From the NCBI GenBank assembly GCA_964485235.1, contig CAZAIO010000005.1, positions 1-46,125 of the forward strand: 46,125 nt of DNA, in the 5' to 3' direction. Shown here piece by piece: positions 40,888-46,125 of the stretch (its first letter is position 1; each line of letters starts with the position of its first letter). The position numbers and the translations under genes are program-made. The DNA is from CAZAIO01 sp964485235 (GTDB lineage: Bacteria; Chloroflexota; Dehalococcoidia; GIF9; UBA5629). The notes beneath the pieces were generated by a model, which was not told the origin of the DNA, ran no database searches, and saw only the letters and a program-made list of their open reading frames with translations.

Positions 40888-42708
40888 CTATCCCAGCTTG
40901 AGCACGTCCATGAAGGCTTCCTTGGGTACTTCGACCCTGCCGATGGACTTCATTTTCTTCTTGCCCTCTTTCTGCTTTTCCAGCAGCTTGCGCTTGCGCG
41001 TAATGTCGCCGCCGTAGCATTTGGCGAGCACATCCTTGCGCTTGGCGGAGATATCGGCACGGGCGACGATATGGCTGCCAACTGCAGCCTGTATCGGCAC
41101 TTTAAAAAGCTGGCGCGGGATCGCTTCTTTCAATTTGGCTACCATTGCCTTGCCGATCTCCGCTGTCTTGTCCGGCGGGACGATGCGGCTGAACGCATCG
41201 ACCGGTACACCGTTCAATAACACGTCGAGTTTGACCAGTTTCGTTTCACGGTAGCCGACAATCCTGTGATCGAGCGAGGCATAGCCCCGGCTGCGGCTCT
41301 TGAGCTGGTCATAAAACGTCGTGAGCATGGAGCGCATGGGCATTTCATATTCAAGTTGTACCCGCTGTCCGGGCACACCGTCTACCTGGATCTGTCCCAG
41401 GTACTCCGTCTGAACGTAGACTCCCTCGTATTCCGTCATAAGCTCCATGATCGGTCCTATAAATTGCGACGGTGTGATCACCGATATGATGACCCACGGC
41501 TCTTCCATTCGGGATATTTCATTCGGCTCCGGAAAGTCACCGGGATTGAGAATGGTGAGCTGTGTGCCATTGGTTTTAGTGATAATGAATCTGACACCAG
41601 GGACGGTTACCACCAGGGCCAGGAAAAACTCACGTTCCAGCCGCTCGCGCACAATATCCATATGCAGCAGGCCCAGGAACCCGCAGCGAAAACCGTTGCC
41701 CAGTATCGGGCTGAACTCCGGTTCGTAAGAGAGCGCTGCGTCGTTCAGTTGCAGTTTTTCGATAGCCTCCCGCAGCTCCAGATATGCCTCCGCTTCAGTG
41801 GGATAGATACCGGCAAACACCATCGGTTTCGCCGGATCATAGCCGATAAGCGGCTCCACGGCGCCTTTACTTACCGTGGTCACCGTATCGCCGACACGGC
41901 ATTCCCTCACGCTTTTCAGCCCGGTGGCAATATAACCGACATCGCCGGCGGAAAGCTCCGGAGCGGGATGAGGCTCAGGCGCAAAATAGCCGACCTCCAG
42001 CACTTCCAGGTCGGTGCCCTGCCCCATAAGACAGAGGTTGCTCCCCTTTTCGATTGAACCGTCCGCCACCTTGAGGTATGCAATGACGCCCTTGTAGGCA
42101 TCGTAACGGGAGTCGAAAATAAGCGCCCTGAGCGGTTTTTCCGCGTCGCCTACCGGCGGCGGTATTCTGCGGACAATCTCTTCCAGCACCTGCGGCACTC
42201 CCTGCCCGGTCTTGGCACTGATGAGCAATACCTCGTCTCTTTTATATCCCAGCACGCTCTCTATCTCTTCCAGTACGCGTTCGGGCTCGCTGCCGACAAG
42301 GTCTATCTTGTTAAGTACCGGAATTATCTCCAGGTTATGCCCCATGGCGAGGTATATATTGGCAAGCGTTTGCGCCTGTATTCCCTGCGACGCATCGATG
42401 ACCAGCACGGCTCCTTCACAGGCAGCGAGAGTCCGCGACACCTCATAGGAGAAGTCCACATGTCCCGGCGTATCGATGAGGTTCAAACGGTAGGTCTTCC
42501 CGTCCTTCGCGGCATAGTTCAACCGTACCGCCTTTGCCTTGATGGTGATACCGCGCTCCCGTTCGAGGTCCATAGCGTCGAGCACCTGCTCGCGCACCTC
42601 TTCTTTTCTGAGCGCACCGGTAAGCTCTATCAGCCGGTCGGCAAGCGTCGACTTGCCGTGGTCGATATGCGCAATTATACAAAAGTTTCTTATCAAGGAT
42701 CGGTCCAT
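40888..42708 (-). CDS. lepA: Elongation factor 4 (LepA)
   Basis: Ribosome-associated GTPase. 606 residues: G1 AHIDHGKSTLADRL (13-26), RERGITIKAKAV, G3 DTPGHVDFSYEV, G4 NKIDLVGS, then domains II, III and V and the LepA-specific C-terminal domain with RKRKLLEKQKEGKKKMK and GRVEVPKEAFMDVLKL at the end. Full length, starting 18 bases after hemW. Confidence 0.97.
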   Translation of the reverse strand: MDRSLIRNFCIIAHIDHGKSTLADRLIELTGALRKEEVREQVLDAMDLERERGITIKAKAVRLNYAAKDGKTYRLNLIDTPGHVDFSYEVSRTLAACEGAVLVIDASQGIQAQTLANIYLAMGHNLEIIPVLNKIDLVGSEPERVLEEIESVLGYKRDEVLLISAKTGQGVPQVLEEIVRRIPPPVGDAEKPLRALIFDSRYDAYKGVIAYLKVADGSIEKGSNLCLMGQGTDLEVLEVGYFAPEPHPAPELSAGDVGYIATGLKSVRECRVGDTVTTVSKGAVEPLIGYDPAKPMVFAGIYPTEAEAYLELREAIEKLQLNDAALSYEPEFSPILGNGFRCGFLGLLHMDIVRERLEREFFLALVVTVPGVRFIITKTNGTQLTILNPGDFPEPNEISRMEEPWVIISVITPSQFIGPIMELMTEYEGVYVQTEYLGQIQVDGVPGQRVQLEYEMPMRSMLTTFYDQLKSRSRGYASLDHRIVGYRETKLVKLDVLLNGVPVDAFSRIVPPDKTAEIGKAMVAKLKEAIPRQLFKVPIQAAVGSHIVARADISAKRKDVLAKCYGGDITRKRKLLEKQKEGKKKMKSIGRVEVPKEAFMDVLKLG

Positions 42709-42726
42709 GTGAAGGTCATTCTCCGG

Positions 42727-43878
42727 TTAAGGCTGTTTTTTCTCAGGCAGAAAGCGCCAGAAGACTTCGTTGCTCAACAGGCATCCGCGGCGGGTCAGCC
42801 TGAGGTTCCCGCCGGTATATTCCATGAGACCCAGGTCGGAAAGCTCGCCGACCTGACGTCCGTAGTGTGCCAAGATATCCTCGTCAAAACGGTCGCTTAC
42901 ATCTCTCACGCTTATTCCGTCACACATCCTCAAGCCCAGTATGATCGTTTCTGCAAGTTGTAGTTCCGGCGTTATCTCCTCATCCATATCCGGCGCGAGT
43001 TTCGTGTTGCCCGTCAACATATTCATATATGTATCGATATTCGCCGTGTTGGCAAGCCGGTGACCGTTCAGCCACGAATGGGCGGCAACGCCCGCACCGA
43101 GATAGGGTTTGTTCTGCCAGTATATGATATTATGACGGCACTCTCTTCCGGCTTTCGCCCAGTTCGATATTTCATAGTGCCGGTAACCGCGTGTATCCAG
43201 AAAATCACCGGCAAGTTCATACTGATCGGCAGCCAGGTCCGGATCGATCGTCGGCAGTTCATGTTTGTCGATTGCCTGCTGCATCGGCAAGCCCTGTTCA
43301 AGGCTAAGTGCATAGAGCGATATATGCTCCGGGTCCATATCGAGCGCACTTTCGAGCGTCATGCGCCAGTTATCCGCCGTCTGACCCGGCAGCCCGTAAA
43401 TAAGGTCCATATTTATATTGTCGAACCCTGCCTTACGGGCGGCACGCACTGCCTCACGCACCTCCGCCGCCGTATGGATACGCCCCAGCATCTTAAGCTC
43501 ATGGTCGTCAAGGCTCTGTACTCCCAGGCTTATCCGGTTCACACTGCTTTTTCGCAACGCCGAAAGATGGCTCTCGTCAACCGTTCCCGGATTCGCCTCC
43601 AGCGTAATCTCACATGTTTTATCCACGTAAAAGAGAGCTCGGATTGCCTGTAGCAGGTCATTCGTTGCTTCTACGGGAAGCAGGCTCGGCGTGCCTCCGC
43701 CGAGATAAATACTGCTCACATGCTCGCCATGCGCCCTCCGTGCCAGTTCTATTTTCAGCGCATCGAGATATCGCGGTATATCCGCCTCCCGGCGCTCGAA
43801 CGAAACGAAGGAACAATAGCGACACCTACTGCGGCAAAATGGTATATGTATATAAAGTCCTATTTTATCAGACACCAT
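42727..43878 (-). CDS. hemW: HemW-type radical-SAM heme chaperone (HemN-like)
   Basis: 383 residues. Radical-SAM motif C15-RSR-C19-RY-C22-SF, LGGGTPSLL, TLEANPGTVDE, RISLGVQSLDDHELKMLGR, NMDLIYGLPGQT and the HemN_C domain (about 300-380, ETIILGLRM). Family members bind heme and deliver it, and do not oxidise coproporphyrinogen. The last part keeps the family's typical R/K-rich end. Likely starts with a leaderless message; see its promoter. Confidence 0.92.
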   Translation of the reverse strand: MVSDKIGLYIHIPFCRSRCRYCSFVSFERREADIPRYLDALKIELARRAHGEHVSSIYLGGGTPSLLPVEATNDLLQAIRALFYVDKTCEITLEANPGTVDESHLSALRKSSVNRISLGVQSLDDHELKMLGRIHTAAEVREAVRAARKAGFDNINMDLIYGLPGQTADNWRMTLESALDMDPEHISLYALSLEQGLPMQQAIDKHELPTIDPDLAADQYELAGDFLDTRGYRHYEISNWAKAGRECRHNIIYWQNKPYLGAGVAAHSWLNGHRLANTANIDTYMNMLTGNTKLAPDMDEEITPELQLAETIILGLRMCDGISVRDVSDRFDEDILAHYGRQVGELSDLGLMEYTGGNLRLTRRGCLLSNEVFWRFLPEKKQP

Positions 43879-43883
43879 ACATC

Positions 43884-43892
43884 ATTATAACA
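43884..43892 (-). promoter_or_regulatory. Extended -10 promoter (TGTTATAAT) of hemW, likely leaderless
   Basis: On the minus strand TGTTATAAT ends only 5 bases before the hemW ATG, so transcription should start at about the A of the start codon. No ribosome binding site fits in that space. Confidence 0.55.
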
Positions 43893-44034
43893 GATGTCCC
43901 TGAGGTCAACCTAAATATAACGGATTTTTCGTTTTCAATACCCTGCTATATTTCCAGGGGCATCCATATAACAATGCCTGTCTTCTCGGTTTTAAATGGT
44001 TATCAGTATCCTTCTAATATAAATGTTTTTTATA

Positions 44035-44063
44035 TTGTTTATTCATATTTCTTATGGTAGAAT
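44035..44063 (+). promoter_or_regulatory. Promoter of the double-cubane protein operon
   Basis: TTGTTT (44035-44040), a 17-base spacer and TAGAAT (44058-44063), with extended TG at 44055. The gene follows 57 bases later behind AGGAGGG. Confidence 0.6.
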
Positions 44064-44120
44064 GAATTATCCTTTATCGTCATTATGGTGTGATAAAAAA
44101 ATATTTCAGGAGGGAATAGA

Positions 44121-45401
44121 ATGGCTACTGATTACAGACCAATGTGGACCGATCTGGGACTGAATCTGGATGCGCATGATGTTCTGTTAAATGTACTCTC
44201 TCAGTCTTACCGGGATATATATCTCACTCAGAAAGACCGTCCCGAAGGCATGGGATATTTCGATTTCGTTATGAGCGAAGTCCACGGGCTACGCATCAAA
44301 GAACTACAAGATGCCAGGGCAAACGGACGCAAGGTAGTCGGTACGTTTTGTGTGTTCGTGCCGGATGAGCTGATCCTTGCGGTGGATGCCATTTCAGTGG
44401 GGTTATGTGCAGGAGCCGAATTCGGCTTCGAAGATGCCGAGAATTTGCTCCCCCGTAATACTTGCTCTCTGATAAAGTCTTTCTTCGGCTTCAAATTAAA
44501 CCGGGTCTGCCCTTATCTGGAAGCTTCCGATATGATAGTGGGCGAGACCACCTGCGACGGCAAAAAGAAAGCATATGAGATATTCAAGACCATACAGCCG
44601 AACGTGTATGTGATGGAAGTACCTCAAATGAAGAACCCTCAGGACAGGGAACTCCTCCTTTCCGAATATCTGCGTTTCAAAGAGAAACTGGAAAAGCTCA
44701 CCGGTGTAACCATAACCGCAGAACGGCTGAAAAAAGGTATTGCTATGGTGAACGCCCGGCGTAAAGCGCTGCACCGCCTAGCGGTGCTCCGCGCTGCCGA
44801 TCCTGCTCCCATATCAGGACTGGACGCATTGCTCATTAACCAGATCGCTTTCTATGACGACCCGGTACGCTTTACCAACTCGGTCAATGTGATCTGTGAC
44901 GAGCTTGAAACGAGAATAAAGAACGGGAAAGGAATAGCGACGAAAGATACGCCCCGCATTCTGATTTCGGGATGTCCAATGGCAGTGCCCAACTGGAAAC
45001 TACCTTTTATCATCGAATCGTCAGGGGGCATTATCGTGGGTGAAGAGTCCTGTGTCGGCGAACGGGGAACGCAAAACATGCTCGATGAAACCGGCACTAC
45101 CGTTGATGAGATGATGCAGGCGATAGTCGACCGTTATTTCAAGATCGACTGTGCGATTTTCACTCCTAACCCGGAAAGAATAGAGCATATACAGAAAATG
45201 GTAGATGAATATCATGCGAACGGCGTCATCCACTATTCGCTGCAGTTCTGCTCTCCCTATACCGTCGAGTCATATTCAGCAGAAAAGGCATTGACAGATG
45301 CTGACGTCCCATGCATGAGGATCGAAACAGACTACAGCCAGGAAGATACAGGGCAGCTTAAGACCAGAATAGACGCATTCCTGGAGATACTCAGTAAATA
45401 A
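44121..45401 (+). CDS. Double-cubane-cluster-type reductase (HgdB/YjiM family)
   Basis: 426 residues, related to 2-hydroxyacyl-CoA dehydratase and benzoyl-CoA reductase subunits. Seen: GTFCVFVPDELILA (C77), NTCSLIKSFFGF (C115), GETTCDGKKKAYE (C145), then ISGCPMAVPNWK (C285), EESCVGERG (C311) and LQFCSPYTVE (C377). A normal dehydratase subunit uses three Cys for one [4Fe-4S]; six in one chain is what double-cubane [8Fe-9S] proteins have. It is single-subunit and directly followed by an activator ATPase, the arrangement of double-cubane protein/reductase pairs. Substrate unknown; small molecules such as acetylene are reduced by known members. Confidence 0.85.
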   Translation: MATDYRPMWTDLGLNLDAHDVLLNVLSQSYRDIYLTQKDRPEGMGYFDFVMSEVHGLRIKELQDARANGRKVVGTFCVFVPDELILAVDAISVGLCAGAEFGFEDAENLLPRNTCSLIKSFFGFKLNRVCPYLEASDMIVGETTCDGKKKAYEIFKTIQPNVYVMEVPQMKNPQDRELLLSEYLRFKEKLEKLTGVTITAERLKKGIAMVNARRKALHRLAVLRAADPAPISGLDALLINQIAFYDDPVRFTNSVNVICDELETRIKNGKGIATKDTPRILISGCPMAVPNWKLPFIIESSGGIIVGEESCVGERGTQNMLDETGTTVDEMMQAIVDRYFKIDCAIFTPNPERIEHIQKMVDEYHANGVIHYSLQFCSPYTVESYSAEKALTDADVPCMRIETDYSQEDTGQLKTRIDAFLEILSK

Positions 45402-45403
45402 GC

Positions 45404-46125
45404 ATGGTCGATGTAGGCATCGATATAGGATCGCGTACCGTAAAACTGGTCGCTATCGAGCATGACAGGGTAGTTGTATCATACAAGGATGAAAGTTCCT
45501 ACGATCCAATGGCTGTGTGTCGCAGGATGCTCGACGGCCTGGATCATACATCGCTGACGGCCACAGGCTACGGCAGGATGATGTTCTCCCGGCATTTCGA
45601 TTGCAAAGTAATTAGCGAGATAAAGGCATTTGCCGTCGGAGCCCATTCAATATTTCCGGAAAACAGGGCGGTGCTGGATATCGGCGGACAGGATACGAAG
45701 GCTATCTGCACGGACAAGTCGGGCAGTATCCTTAAATTTGAAATGAACGACAGATGCGCTGCCGGAACGGGACGCTTCCTCGAGATAATAGCTGCGGCTT
45801 TGCATTACAGGATCGATGAATTCGGCGAAGCCGCACTCTCCGCACAGAAAGCCGAAAAGATCAGCAGCATGTGCACTGTTTTCGCGGAGTCGGAGGTCAT
45901 TTCGTTGATCACGAGCGGCGCGCAACGTGAAGATGTAGCCCTTGGAATACATGAGGCGATCATCCAGCGTACGCTCGGAATGCTCGGCAGGCTTCCGCAG
46001 ATATCTCCCCTGGTTTTCGCCGGAGGCGTGGCATATAATCAGTGTATCCGACAATTACTGCGTAAATACAGGAACATCGAATTGCTGGTCCCTCCCGACC
46101 CTCAAATAGTCGGCGCACTCGGAGC
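45404..46125 (+). CDS. ASKHA ATPase activator of the double-cubane/dehydratase family (3' end cut by window)
   Basis: Homodimeric [4Fe-4S] ATPase that donates one low-potential electron to its partner. 240 residues are visible: GIDIGSRTVKLVAIE (phosphate 1), VLDIGGQDTKAI (phosphate 2), the cluster Cys C118 (NDRCAAGTGRFLE) and C157 (SSMCTVFAESEVISL), and FAGGVAYN (adenosine). Starts 2 bases after the reductase stop. Its usual total is about 255 residues, so only a few residues are missing. Confidence 0.92.
   Translation, partial: MVDVGIDIGSRTVKLVAIEHDRVVVSYKDESSYDPMAVCRRMLDGLDHTSLTATGYGRMMFSRHFDCKVISEIKAFAVGAHSIFPENRAVLDIGGQDTKAICTDKSGSILKFEMNDRCAAGTGRFLEIIAAALHYRIDEFGEAALSAQKAEKISSMCTVFAESEVISLITSGAQREDVALGIHEAIIQRTLGMLGRLPQISPLVFAGGVAYNQCIRQLLRKYRNIELLVPPDPQIVGALG

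Overview
The window reads as a chromosomal segment of a strictly anaerobic bacterium, most likely a Dehalococcoidia-type Chloroflexota. I infer this from the set of genes rather than from any marker gene: a TCA half-cycle block of malic enzyme, isocitrate dehydrogenase, two-subunit aconitase-type hydratase and pyruvate-carboxylase-B-like protein, a sulfide-using thiazole synthase, a sulfide-dependent homocysteine module, Mo/W-cofactor accessory genes, and an oxygen-sensitive double-cubane/activase pair. Base composition is near-balanced, intergenic gaps are short, and GTG or TTG starts are frequent. No rRNA, tRNA, CRISPR array, transposase or phage gene was seen.

Layout. 1-7200 (minus): central carbon block, encoded in the order 12S-type carboxyltransferase (mmdA-like), small ORF, 5S-type carboxyltransferase (pycB-like), leuC/aconitase-like, leuD-like, isocitrate dehydrogenase, malic enzyme (cut by the window edge). 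7488-9260 (plus): folP-folK-queD, overlapping genes for pterin/folate synthesis. 9274-13364: small conserved proteins, a Tyr-rich membrane-anchored protein, mtaB and a SIMPL lipoprotein. 13530-16678 (plus): GbsR/MarR-type regulator, four-helix membrane protein, SRPBCC-like protein, single-domain ArsA/Get3-like ATPase and a 75-residue protein, probably one operon. 16861-23710: recJ, lgt-ftsY, a DUF1998 helicase, DUF503 and a MauE/DoxX-like protein.

24463-34077 (minus) is a 13-gene run with a strong sulfur theme. It starts with an Rrf2 regulator and continues with a MoaD-like sulfur carrier, MOSC protein, FdhD, NadA, CutA, HisS, nitroreductase, CysK, Thi4, the COG1900 homocysteine-forming protein, a NIL-domain ferredoxin and a UPF0280 protein. 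Together these could move sulfide sulfur into cysteine, homocysteine, thiazole and the molybdo/tungstopterin cofactor. Two further beta-grasp MoaD-like proteins lie at 35329 and 38749; neither has the GlyGly terminus.

34257-40218 holds a beta-propeller lipoprotein, rel/spoT, rpsT and degV. 40219-40887 is a gene-free repeat region with a 100-N assembly gap whose two flanks are the same 55 bases, plus several palindromic elements. 40888-43878 (minus) is hemW-lepA. 44121-46125 (plus) is a double-cubane-cluster-type reductase followed by its ASKHA ATPase activator, cut by the right edge.

The most interesting signals are the sulfur superlocus with its homocysteine triad, the double-cubane/activase pair, a putative transcarboxylase with no biotin carrier in view, the GbsR-ArsA operon, and a recurring extended -10 promoter (TGnTAnAAT) that in two cases lies so close to the start codon that leaderless mRNAs are likely.
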